A stretch of 64,000 bases of DNA from Okapia johnstoni (Eukaryota > Chordata > Mammalia > Artiodactyla > Giraffidae), in contig JAGTYA010000024.1 in NCBI GenBank assembly GCA_024291935.2, positions 1,426,001 through 1,490,000 of the forward strand, written 5' to 3'. Below are positions 34,556 to 45,169 of the stretch, piece by piece. Every line of letters begins with the position of its first letter. Within the stretch, counting starts at the first letter, position 1. The notes below the pieces were generated by a model that was given only the letters and a program-made list of their open reading frames with translations, was not told the DNA's origin and made no database searches. The position numbers were made by a program, and so were the translations under genes.

Positions 34556-35535
34556 TGGTCATGTCTAATTTCGGTGGTAGGAGCCAGTACAAACAAAAAT
34601 CCTAGAAATAAAGAAAGGTAGAGGATGGAGAAAAGCCCTAAAGAGGCAGGGGATGGAGACTGAGTGCAGTGAGGGGTGGAGATCAGTCAGGGGCAGGAGG
34701 AAGGTACTTCAGGAGGGGAGGAGGCTGCAGATCCACAAAGAGTGTACAGGTGATGGGAGGGGAGGGGTTCTATTATGGCTTTATTTAGTAGGTGATGTTA
34801 CCAAATGAGAGGGAGAGAACGGTCTGGCTTCTGGGGAGAAGAGGGGGTCATGAGGACAAGAGAAATGGAAAGACTTCTAGGGAGTACTGATGGCCCAGCC
34901 AAGACTGGAGCCATGGGTTTAGATCTGTCCTAAAGCTTCCATCCCCCTTTGCTCCATGGTGACTGTCCAGCTGAGTTTGTCCTCCTTAGTGGCCAGGACC
35001 TCCGCTGGGAGGCTGTCCTGAGGGTCACTGATGCCATCTGCCTCTCCTTCCCTGGACGACAGGGTGGTTCTCTGGCCTTCTCAGAGCCTGGCAGAATGGA
35101 AGAGGAATCCCACCCCTGGAAATCAACTTTGTGGCTCATGTGATGCCCAGAGAATTTACTCTGGTGAAGGCCCATCAGTGCACAACTGGCCTGAGCCCCT
35201 CAGTCAGTTTGGTGTCTGTCTTCCTACGGGACAGGGTTGCACAAGGTGTCTAAACATTCTGTTCTTCCAGCTGACTCCCTGGTTCACAAGTACCTTTAAG
35301 GAAAGTGTGGCTGCCTTTAGAGCAGAGGCTTATAAATTTGAATAGTCTAAGTGCTAGAAAGGCAAAGTATAGAAAAAATAAACTGCCAGGATATAATCAA
35401 ATGTTATTTTATATGCTATAAGCTATAAATATACAATGCCAGAGATTGCACTTTAAATATGACATTGGAAAAAATATAATTTGGAAATAGAAATAACTGT
35501 TCAAAGTTCCATAATTTATTACTCTTCAGATTTGA
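34556..35535. other. No gene seen
   Basis: Purine-rich (34600-34900), then mixed sequence. A 104-codon frame (35031-35345) lacks any recognised domain. Confidence 0.4.
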
Positions 35536-35539
35536 AAAT

Positions 35540-36410
35540 CAAAATCTGACATTCCTTTCTTATTCCTCAAGATGTCAGTCAACATCAGGCTGTGGACCTT
35601 GTGTTGCAACACACAGCAGAGAATTCATCCTTGAATCCTTTAACTGGGAGCCACATTTAGGTTTTCTTTAGTTTCATAGCAGAGAATAGCTGCTTACAAA
35701 CATAAGTACTTCCAAACATGGACAGAATCTTTGCACAATGGTTTTTATATTTAGGGTAACCATTCCCAAGATAAATCTGTAGAATTCTGGAATCTCAACA
35801 TCGTGGTATTTGGCTTTCAGTGCAGTATTGCACTGCAATTCACTAACTTCCACTTGTAGCTCTTCATTCACATTATGAATCCTAATTGAGAAACGGGAAC
35901 AGTATTAGTTCATTCTCATAAAGTGTGAAATCGGAGAACCTTTTTTGAAATTTAAGTCTTCAACTCTTTAATTTGAGGAATGTAGTTCAGGCCATCATTT
36001 TCATTTTCAGAAACTAACTCCAGCATAGGAAAGTGGGCCAGGTTGTTCTGTGCCAAATGAGTCTCCCAAAGACACAATTTCACCAGGAATGAGTCAACTG
36101 AATTATACATTTGTGTTACCACCTGTGAATGCCTTTCTAGAGAAATAGTCAACATGTTTAGATGTGTCACAATGACAATCAAAAAGGCAAAGTCTCTCAC
36201 CCTATCTTTGCTCATAAGCTGAGGCACAGATTCTCCTCCAGAGGACATGAAAAAGTCAATTTCTTCCACCAGTTCCAAAAACTGCCTTAGGACTACACCA
36301 CGGTTCAGCTACTTCAGTTCTGTGGAGCAGAACACACTTCCATATTGCACATCTAACTCATCAAATAAAGCACTGAACTCTCTGTGGTCCGAGCCATGGG
36401 AGCAGATCCA
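35540..36410 (-). pseudogene. hAT transposase-derived relic (GTF2IRD2/ZBED-like)
   Basis: On the minus strand the translation carries landmarks of the C-terminal hAT domain as found in GTF2IRD2, EPM2AIP1 and ZBED-type proteins: HREF..LFDELD..YG, then LNMLTISLE..SQVVTQMY, then LWETHLAQNNLAHFP, then ELQCN..LKAKY, and MFGSTYVC.QLFSAMK after a frame change. It is broken by an in-frame TAG about 85 nt before 36278, by a stop after 35952, by frame changes near 35880-35950 and 35740, and by later stops. It is non-functional. The source could be a Charlie-like transposon or a host-gene copy. Confidence 0.75.
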
Positions 36411-36419
36411 GGCTATGGT

Positions 36420-36622
36420 ATAATGCTGGGAAAGACTGAAGGCAAAAGAAGAAAAGGGTGACAGAGGATGAGATGGTTAGACAGCATCACTGACTCAATG
36501 GGCATGAATTTGAGCAAACTCTGAGAGACAGTGAAGAACAGGGAAGCCTGGTATGCCGCAGTCCATACCAGGATCTTCCCTGGTGGCTCAGCTGGTAAAG
36601 AATCCACCTGCAATGTGGTTTC
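36420..36622 (+). mobile_element. BovB end joined to a BOV-tA head
   Basis: BovB 3' end to about 36568 (GGATGAGATGGTTAGACAGC), then a 50-bp BOV-tA head (GGTGGCTCAGCTGGTAAAG) that stops abruptly. Confidence 0.75.
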
Positions 36623-37529
36623 AGTCTTTCTGACCTTCCTCTTCCTCTCAGCCTTTGTCATCACCCTCATGATCCTGCTCATTTTCCTCCATCCCAGGGG
36701 AAAGGCTCGTCTCCCCTTGGACCGTGTAGGACACGAGGTTTCTTTTCTAGAATCTAAATGAAAACTCACCTAATCAATTACTACTGCACAGACTTGCTGA
36801 GAATGAAAATTACAAATTCATCTTTGGGAGTAACTGCTCATAAGTCTGACTATATACACACATCTAAGACAAAAAAATTCACTGTCATTTCAACCTTTTA
36901 TTTTGAAATAATTAAAAATGTACTGCCACTGTATTTTAATACCAATGGTGAGAATTACTGCTTTAGAAGCAGTACCATCTAAAATGTTACACAGATGCCA
37001 TCAGGATAAAAGAATCACTGAGAGTCAAGTCTAGGGGACAATTAACCTGCTTGGTTTACAGGCACAAAGAGAGAAACAAATAATACACAACATTCAAAGA
37101 TAAAACTCTGAATCTGGTCATGTGGAGAGCAGAAGCCTAATGTCCCCTGGGACTTCTCAAATCAAGTCTGGGGAATCAGCCAGGGGTGCCAAGGGTGGTA
37201 TTTCCACAGAGGCCCTCCGAGAGCCATGTGCCATGGCACTGTAGAATCACTGGCAGGGACACCCCAAGAGGGGACTGTTTACCTCCCTCATACTGATCCA
37301 ACTCACAGTTCTTCCCTTCATCCTCCCCAGAGTTCTCAGCCCTCTTCTCATGGTCCTCACTCCTCCTGTCTTTTGGAAACTTGGCCCCTGTGGCTCCCTT
37401 CCTGCGTGGTGATATTAACTTCTCAGCAAACGGGACCGAGAAACTTTTTTTTTTTCCTTATTTTATTTCCTGGAGCAGTAGTAATCTTCCTACTATTTTT
37501 CTGAAGGACAACAACCTGGAGGAGGGAAG
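36623..37529. other. Unassigned; includes a hydrophobic reading frame
   Basis: At 36623-36761 the plus strand reads one hydrophobic segment of about 20 residues, then a basic and polar tail and a stop. It follows a TTTCAG that could be a splice acceptor. Not recognised; see findings. The rest shows nothing. Confidence 0.35.
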
Positions 37530-37835
37530 TGAAAAAGTGAAAGTGAAAGTCGAGTCCGACTCTTTGCAACCCCATGACTGTCCATGGAATTCTCCAGGCC
37601 AGAATACTGGAGTGGGTAGCCTTTTCCTTCTCCAGGGGATCTTCCCAACCCAGGGATCGAACCCAGGTCTCCCTCATTGCAGGCAGATTCTTTACCAGTT
37701 GAGCCACAAGGGAAACCCAAGAATACTGGAATGGGTAGCCTATCCCTTCTCCAGCAGATCTTCCCGACCCAGGAATCAAACCAGGGTCTCCGGCATTGCA
37801 GGCGGATTCTTTACCAACTGAGCTAGAAGGAGGAA
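37530..37835 (-). mobile_element. Two joined BOV-tA SINEs
   Basis: Inverted copies 37530-37717 and 37719-37835. Each ends in the tRNA-like head (TCTTTACCAGTTGAGCCAC; TCTTTACCAACTGAGCTAG). Confidence 0.85.
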
Positions 37836-38212
37836 GAGCAACACTAAAGAGATGTCTCCCCTGTGGCCAGGAGATGGCAGTCACACTGCACAATCAGCAA
37901 GTGCAAGGTCTGCTCAGGCCCACGTGTTAGCATCCACGCTGATTTCTCCAGGACGAATTTCTCAGGGTGCAGTAAAAGAGCTCCCAGCCCCAGGATCACC
38001 TGGCATGCTTGTCTAAGAAGAAAAAGGGGAAAAAAATTCTTGGGACTTCACTTAGAGCTTTCAAATCAGAATCTCTACAGGAAAGGATCTAGGTTTCTAA
38101 AACCTATGCAAGCTACCACCTAAAAAAACACACCAAATCAACTACTGTCTAAGTGGCTCCACGTGCCTGTGGAGTCCCAACTCTCTGCACACAAGTAAAA
38201 CACCAAAGGGGG

Positions 38213-38420
38213 GCTTCCTTGGTGGCTCAGCAGTAAAGAATCCACCTGCAATGCAGGAGATGCAGGAGACACAGGTTCTATCCCTGAGTTGGGAAGATCC
38301 TCTGGAGTAGGAAATGGCTACCCGCTCCAGTATTCTTGCCTGGAGAATCCCATGGACAGAGAAGCCTGGTGGGCTACAGTCCGAACACAGGGTCACAAAG
38401 AGTCAGACACGACTGAGCTC
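38213..38420 (+). mobile_element. BOV-tA SINE
   Basis: GGGCTTCCTTGGTGGCTCAGC head through GAGTCAGACACGACTGAGC. Confidence 0.87.
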
Positions 38421-39984
38421 TGCAAAACACCAAAAGAGAGGGCCCCACACTGGTACCCAAAACACACACAAGAATGAGAGCCAGGCCCCCAAAGCTGGAC
38501 CTCATGCTTCCCAATTACACCATCAATTCCCATCCCAGAGCTACTAAAAACTGAGCATGGTATTATAAAACCCAATGACTAAAGATGAAAATTTTAGCAG
38601 AACACTGGATGGAAGACTCACCATATATAAAAATGAAGAACTATGGGCAGTAGATGACCTTGTGAAAACACAGCCATAGGTCAGATATCTGCATACCAAG
38701 GAGAGGTGCCTCAGAAGTAACCAATCTACCAACAACTTGATCTTTGCTGTCTGACCTCCTGAACTGTAAGAAAGTACATTTCTGTTTTTTTCAGCCAGCC
38801 ATACATCTGTGATATCATGGCAGGCCCAGCAAAACATAAAACATAACTGATTACACATACAGATCTCAACCCACATCACAGGAAGAGATGAGTAACTACA
38901 ATAAGATGTGATCAGCATTATTGGTTATGAACAAAATGTACAGGCAAACAGATGAAGGACCAGTTCATCAGGCATAGGAATGACATGGGATCAGGGAAGG
39001 CATGTGAAAGGGACTGGAGATTGAATTAAATAGTTTTGAGGAGCCAATAGTAGGGCCTGGTTAGCTTAAAAGTTAATCTAACTGTGATCACACTACCATA
39101 TGCTGCACCAATCAAAGCAAACCATTACAGGCAACACATTTTAAAGAGGAACGACCAAGGGTTGCCAGTGTGAACAGTCTAGAATCATATCAAGTGCATT
39201 TCAGTTTAAGGAAAGTATAATGTGACAACTCCTAGTTTCCTCTGAGCTAGTACAGTCTGGGTTTCAAAACAAAAGTTACATTCATCAGGAAATTTTTTGG
39301 CTCTGACTGGTATAGAGAGTTAATGCGCCATATTGTGGACACCACAGAACAGTAGTTGCTCTCCTATCTATGTCTACTTAACTATGTCACACCAAGCTAT
39401 GTCCGTGAAAGGATTAAATGACCATCTCAATTCCAAACAGGAGCTACTAACTTGATACCTATGAGATGCAAAGCACGTATGGCTAATGGGCTACTACATG
39501 GTATTCAGTATACCTGGGCATTTCTGTCCCCCATGAGCAGAAATAATCTTTAATAAGCTTCAGCTATCTTTGCTTGAAAGCCTGTATATGACCAGTGTAC
39601 TGAAGTTTCAATTACATAATAAATGTCATAAACCAATAAAATTAATCCAAAAGGTTATTGAATCTATGACAACAAATTTGAACGCTTTGGACACACTTGT
39701 TAATGCTTAAAAACTGCAGTCAAATTAGCTGCAGGTGAGCAACCATAAAAAATGGAAAAAACTGTAAAAATGTAGATGTAGGAGACTGTATTCAAATTGC
39801 TTTCCTGGGTTGTTTTTTCAGTTTTGATTTGTTTTAAAGAAACAAATTTTAAAGACAAGGCCTTGCAGAAGATACACTCCGGGTATACTTTATACAGAGA
39901 AGATAAGCTCCTGCACAGTGAACTCAAAGACAAGGCCTTAGTCCCAAATCAAAAGACTAGCAAATGAATACACATTTTAAGACT
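38421..39984. other. No gene seen; probable old LTR piece
   Basis: The part 38690-38800 (CTTGATCTTTGCTGTCTGACC, then AACTGTAAGAAAGTACATTTCTG) resembles the end of an ancient MaLR-type LTR. The remainder is AT-rich unassigned DNA. Confidence 0.4.
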
Positions 39985-40156
39985 TTTTTTTTTATGTGGA
40001 CCATTTAAAAGTCTTTATTGAACTTGTTACAACATTGCTTCTTTTTTTTTAGTGTTTTGGTTTTTTTGGGTGCAAGGCATGTGGGACCATCTCACCAACC
40101 AGGGCTCAAACCTGCACCCCCTGTATTAACCACTGGACCGCCAGGGAAGTCTCCTG
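39985..40156 (-). mobile_element. CHR-type SINE
   Basis: Inverted: AAAAGTCTTTATTGAACTTG, then CACTGGACCGCCAGGGAAGTC. Confidence 0.8.
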
Positions 40157-40202
40157 AGTACACATTTAATGTGTTTTCAATTAAAATCAAAGGTGTGTAT
40201 GG

Positions 40203-40615
40203 ATAATTTACTTTTTTTGAAGTATTGATATTACCATACAATATCATGTTAGTTTCAGGTGTACAACACAGTGTGTGCTGTGCTTACTTGCTCAGTCATA
40301 TCCGACACTTTGTGACCCCATGGACTGTAGCTCACGAGGCAAGAATACTGGAGTAGGTTGCCGTGCCCTCCCTCCAGGGGATCTTCCCAAACCAGGGGTC
40401 GAACCCAGGTCATTCTTTACCGTCTGAGTACAATGCAGTAATTTCATATTTTTACAGATTACACACAATATGAAGTTATTACAATATTATTGACTATATT
40501 CCCTGTGCTGTACCCCTGTGACTTTCTTATAACTAGTAGTTTCTACCTCTTAATGCCATTCAACTACTTCAACCATCCCCCTGCCCCCTGGATAATTTAC
40601 CTTCCATTCACTAAC
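40203..40615. mobile_element. Old L1 3' remnant split by a BOV-tA
   Basis: GTTAGTTTCAGGTGTACAACA before and GACTATATTCCCTGTGCTGTA after an inverted BOV-tA at 40275-40432. Both are standard L1M 3' words. Confidence 0.6.
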
Positions 40616-40787
40616 CCTATTCAGTCTACCTAACAAGGTCACTGTGAGGATGAAATGAGATAGTGTATCAAGTCCTAACACAGTGGCTGCACAGAGGCAT
40701 TCAATATTCTTTAGCTGTGTGCCCAGTCACCCACCTCAATTCTTCTAGACCCAACTTAACCTATCTATGTTCAAATATTAATGAAGA

Positions 40788-40972
40788 GGCTCCCTTGTGG
40801 CTCAACTAGTGAAGAATTTGCCTGCAATGCAGGAGACCTGGGTTCAATCCCTGGGTTAGGAAGATCCCCTGGAAAAGGAAAAGGATACCCACTTCAGTAT
40901 TCTGGCCTGGAGAATTCCATGGACTGTATAGTCCATGGCATCACAAAGAGTCGGACACAACTGAGCAACTTT
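40788..40972 (+). mobile_element. BOV-tA SINE
   Basis: GGCTCCCTTGTGGCTCAACTA head through GACACAACTGAGCAACTTTC. Confidence 0.86.
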
Positions 40973-41447
40973 CACCCAGCCAGAAGAACATTCTAGGAAC
41001 CTAAATACCTGCCAAAAGGATAAATATGGAAACATTATGTTTGGTGGGCATGCAAACTAATGGAATTTAAGGAAGCAGTTTTAAAGATCAAGAGACTCTT
41101 TCAAACCAGTATCTCTAGGTAATCACCATCACTTTTCAAACAAAGAACACTTTTACCAAATCGCACTTAGTCACAATGCATCATCCATTTTACATAACAC
41201 TGATGCTCAATTTGCTAACATTTTGTTTGTAATTTTTGCATCTACGCTCCTAAGAGTGGTCTGCAATTTTTAAAAAATGACTTTGTTAGATTTTGGTACG
41301 CAGTTTACAGTGGGCTTGTGAACTAGTTGGAAAGTGCTCATAAAACCACTTTTTAAATTAAATAGTGCAGTTTAACTGCTTTACTCTGGATTTTGACTGT
41401 TGAAATTAATGTTAGTTAATCTGCTCCACACTGTACATACAGATATC

Positions 41448-41600
41448 TCATCTCTACCGCCACTGTCCTTATCTTCTGACATCTTATCCTCCCCATCTTC
41501 TATCTCTTTTGGGGAAAGACTCATTTTCTTCAGTTTCACCTTTATCTGTGTTCTTGCTTAAAACGGACAAGACTATCAGGCATATCACAGGGCCTTCAAC
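41448..41600 (-). pseudogene. Diverged copy of NCL exon 2 and flanking intron
   Basis: On the minus strand this aligns with NCL exon 2 (10531-10647) and continues into the adjoining intron, so it is an unprocessed copy, not a retrocopy. Shared landmarks include a 12-base exact match (ATCTTCTGACAT on the plus strand), the CATTTTCTT block, and TAAAAC(A/G)GACA just outside the acceptor. The aligned frame stays open and reads KKM, then PKE(V/I)E, then MSEDE-like as in nucleolin. The donor GT is lost and the acceptor has moved, so it would not splice in the NCL phase. See the finding on the duplicated NCL 5' end. Confidence 0.7.
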
Positions 41601-41760
41601 ATTTCATGCTATATACCTCTTGCCTTTAATATTTGCGTTGTTTCCATTTGGAAATAAATCTTGTTAGGCCTCACCCTAGTTATTTTCATTCGGAATCTTT
41701 TACTCACACCAGCTAATATCAAAATGCATTGCAAAGATTATTTTTGGTATATGTTTGTAG

Positions 41761-42040
41761 GTTGCTGCTGCTGCTGCTGCTAAGTCGCTTCAGGCGTGTC
41801 CGACTCTGTGCGACCCCGTAGACGGCAGCCCATCAGGCTCCCCAGTCCCTGGGATTCTCCAGGCAAGAACACTGGAGTGGGTTGCCATTTCCTTCTCCAA
41901 TGCATGAAACTGAAAAGTAAAAGTGAAGTCGCTCAGTCATGTCCGACTCTTAGCGACCCCATGGACCGCAGCCTACCAGGCTCCTCCGTCCATGGGATTT
42001 CCCAGGCAAGAGTACTGGAGTGGATTGCCATTGCCTTCTC
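41761..42040 (-). mobile_element. BOV-A2 SINE inside the NCL-like copy
   Basis: Inverted dimer preceded by (GCT)n. It lies in the stretch that corresponds to NCL intron 1, where NCL itself has a different SINE. Confidence 0.88.
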
Positions 42041-42424
42041 CGTTTGAAGGTTAGGTCTCCCAAACTTTCTCTCCTTCGCCACCATCTAGAAACGGAAACT
42101 CAAGATAAAAAAAAAAAAAAAAAAAGAATTCCTCCTGTTTCCTCTCATTCTGGTCCCTTCACCACACGTTTTCAGATAACTTGGATGTTCTTAAAAATTT
42201 GTAACTCCACTACCGACTGCTCAAATGGAATCCCCCATAACGGAACAAAATCAGTACCTACAATTCAAGTGCCTTTAACTCTCCAGACTGAGAACTCATT
42301 GTTAACTGGAGCAGCTTCCAGCTGGACTCCCATCAAAATTAACAACATAAATAAAGGAGTATCAAGCCAGGACCCTTATCCATCACTTCCAAAATTGACC
42401 CGCACAGGGTCATCACAGATGAGT

Positions 42425-43195
42425 TCTCCTCGCCTTAATACGATCGCTGGGGGAGGGAGGGGGCCGCCCACTGAGCCCAGAGGGCTTCCAGGAGCGGCCA
42501 GCTGGGACTGCACGCCCCGGAAGAGGCTGCCGCACACCGTAGCTGCAAACGAGCCGAGAGAACGCTCCTAACCACCGCTCCACAAGCTAGACCCTGGCAG
42601 CACACAGCCCGGAAGAGAACGGCGCCCTCGTGACTAGGCCTTGCCCAATCAGAGCCCGTGCTGCCTTTAGGCCCCTCCCCAGCCGCCCTGGGAGGGGCGG
42701 GAAGCGAGAGAGCCTGGGGGCGGGGTCACCAGCCGGCGGGGGGCAGCACGTACTGCGCCTGCACGCAGGGTGGCCATTTTGGTCTTGGCGGGCCCCTTAT
42801 ACTGTAAATGGTCAGTCGGCTGGCGCGAGTTCGAAGTTGCCGCCGCCGCAGGGCGTGGGGTGAGCCGAGTAGGGTAGGCGAAGGTTCCCATACGTAGGAG
42901 GACCTGGCGGGCGGTCACAAGCTAGGCACTTACCTGTTGGTGGAGCTGTGGAAAGTAAACACGGGTCGTAGAAACAGCCACTCTTTGCGGGCTGGTGAGC
43001 CAGGGGAGGTTCCAGGAGCTCACGTCCGTTAATCCGGTTAGGCAGCCGCCTAGTCACTGCGGCGGCGCCGTATTATCCGCCATTTTCAAGCCTAGAAGGA
43101 GGCAGGGGCCTAACGCGAGGCGGAGTGGAGACCACAAACTGGCAATCGGCCTCTTGACCCTGGGGAATTTCCCCTCGCTACTCACCAGCGTCTGA
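42425..43195. promoter_or_regulatory. Orphan CpG island, possible duplicated NCL-type promoter
   Basis: GC-rich, CpG-dense block with CCAAT (about 42646), GC boxes (GGGGCGGG, about 42695-42725) and no coding gene attached. On the minus strand a donor-like CAACAG|GTAAGTG lies at about 42928-42935. Short stretches at 42990-43060 and 43138-43160 resemble NCL 12027-12090 and 12213-12235 at similar distances from the donor. It could drive a non-coding RNA on the minus strand, as LINC00471 lies between NCL and NMUR1 in human; that link is inference from position only. Confidence 0.5.
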
Positions 43196-43225
43196 AGCTG
43201 CCCTCAAAGCAGTTAGTGACAGTAA

Positions 43226-44198
43226 TGTAACCATAAATAGGGTTCTGCTGCTTGCTGCCCAAAAGCCAATGAAGACGCAGTTGGTGGAAAGAAAAGCTTG
43301 CTTTATTTTGGATGCTAGCAAGGCAGGGAGGAGGAGGAGGCAGATACCTATCAAAAGGCTAACCGCCCCACCCTCGCCCCCGCCCCCTTCCCACCTCTCC
43401 GGGCACTTGCCCCTCACCACCCCCACTAGCCCCCCCCCCAAGCAGTCAGGGGGCAATAGGTTTTATAGACAAAGAGAGGGGTTACACATAGAAACAGAGA
43501 CAGTCATCTTCGAATTGGTTGTTGGTGGTCAGACCATGGTCATCTAAAGTGTTTTAAGTAGGATTAATCTTGAGTTCCAGAGAAGGCAATGGCAATCCAC
43601 TCCAGTATTCTTGCCTAGAGAATCCCTTGGACAAAGGAGCCTGGTGGGCTGCTGTCCATTGGGTCGCAGAGTCGGACACGACTGAAGCGACTCAGCATGC
43701 CTGCATGCATCGATCGGAGTAGGAAATGGCAACCCACTCCAGTATGCTTGCCTAGAGAATCCCAGGGACAGAGCAGTCTGATGGGCTGCCGTCTATGGGG
43801 TCGCACAGAGTCGGACACGACTGAAGCAACGCAGCAGCAGCAGTCTTGAGTGCCATGGTCAGTCTGTTACTATTTAAATGAAACCAGTTCTTGAAATTGT
43901 GGCAGCTTATATCATGGGCACCATGTGGTTAACTTCTTCCACCTGGTGGGGGAGTTCAGTAAGACGGCTCACAAGATATGGCTCAAATATTAGTCTAGAG
44001 TCCTTGAGAAGGAGCTAAAGGTCCTTGACTTTGCTTAATGACTAAGCTATTATTATTTGGTCTCCTTGACTGTTTTCCTTTGTTTATGCATTTTCTCACT
44101 TTTCTGATTAAAATTATTATTTGTCTAAAGTTTTTCCACAGACAAAAGGCAGGCAGAGGACATGGAGGGCAAGGCCCATAGGGTTCTGCTCTGTTTCA
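43226..44198 (-). mobile_element. Solo endogenous retrovirus LTR, interrupted by BOV-A2
   Basis: Read on the minus strand the element starts TG (44198) and ends CA (43226). It is flanked on both sides by the same 4 bp, GTAA on the plus strand (43222-43225 and 44199-44202). Inside are a TATAAAA motif and an AATAAA signal followed by AGCAAGC, as in a U3-R-U5 layout. Without the BOV-A2 insertion it would be about 690 bp. No gag, pol or env sequence adjoins it, so it is a solo LTR. A 4-bp duplication is typical of class I (gamma-like) elements. Confidence 0.8.
43575..43850 (+). mobile_element. BOV-A2 SINE inside the LTR
   Basis: Two tandem A-type monomers (each with GAGAAGGCAATGG or GTAGGAAATGG, then CCACTCCAGTAT) end in a short CAG run. 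The flanking TCTTGAGT repeat marks its insertion into the LTR. Confidence 0.85.
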
Positions 44199-44224
44199 GT
44201 AATGGTCACAGCTAGAACATTAAT

Positions 44225-44495
44225 GGGAGAAGGCAATGGCACCCCACTCCAGTACTCTTGCCTGGAAAATCCCATGGACGGAGGAGCCTGGTAGGCTGCA
44301 GTCCATGGGGTCGCTGAGTCGGACACGACTGAGCGACTTTGCTTTCAGTTTTCACTTTCATGCATTGGAGAAGGAAATGGCAACCCACTCCAGTGTTCTT
44401 GCCTGGGAATCCCCGGGATGGAGGAGCCTGGTGGGCTGCTGTCTATGGGGTCGCACAGAGTCGGACACGACAAGCGACTTAGCAGCAGCAGCAGA
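44225..44495 (+). mobile_element. BOV-A2 SINE
   Basis: Dimeric A-type element ending in (GCA)n. The duplicated AGAACATTAAT on both sides is its target-site duplication, just outside the solo LTR. Confidence 0.85.
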
Positions 44496-44504
44496 ACATT
44501 AATA

Positions 44505-44690
44505 CCTGTATGTGTGCCAGGCATTGTACTGGTTGCTTTTCATACAGTTTATCATGGGCTTTTCAAAACAAATCTGTGACTCAGAATCTTACTGGTTTCG
44601 TTTTACATATAGGGAAATTGAGGAGCACAGAAGTTAAGGAATTCATCCAAGGCCATTGATTTATATCCTCAGTTGTTTAATATGATCTCC
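44505..44690 (-). mobile_element. MIR SINE
   Basis: TGCCAGGCATTGTACTGG, then TTTTACATATAGGGAAATTGAGG. Confidence 0.6.
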
Positions 44691-45169
44691 TAGTTTCTTT
44701 AAGCCATCTTTAATATGTGCTCTCTCAACAGTCATTTGCACCATTAGGCCCTGTAGTAACGGATCAAAATTTTAGGAATTATACCCACATTGGGATTTTA
44801 AAAAGAGAACCTTGAGTCGTGTGTGTTTTGGGGAGTGAGAAAGCATGGCCCTGGATAAGGGACACTGACCTTGTCCTAGCTTCAGAAAGTCCCAAATTAG
44901 GGGAAAAAGAAGAGTAAGAAAGACTTGCCTACATGTTTTAGATTTGGTACTTGACTTAGTGACTAAACAACGACAACAACTTGACTGAAGATAGTAAAAG
45001 AATGTTGACCAATAGAATTTATCTCTGAAATGCAAGATGCTTCAAGTAAGTCAAGGTCAAACTAACAGACTAAAAGAAGAAAATACCATATTATTTTAGA
45101 TAAACCATATGTGTGAAAATGTAAGATAAACATTTGGTGGCAAAAAATTAAGCATTCTTACTGAAATAC

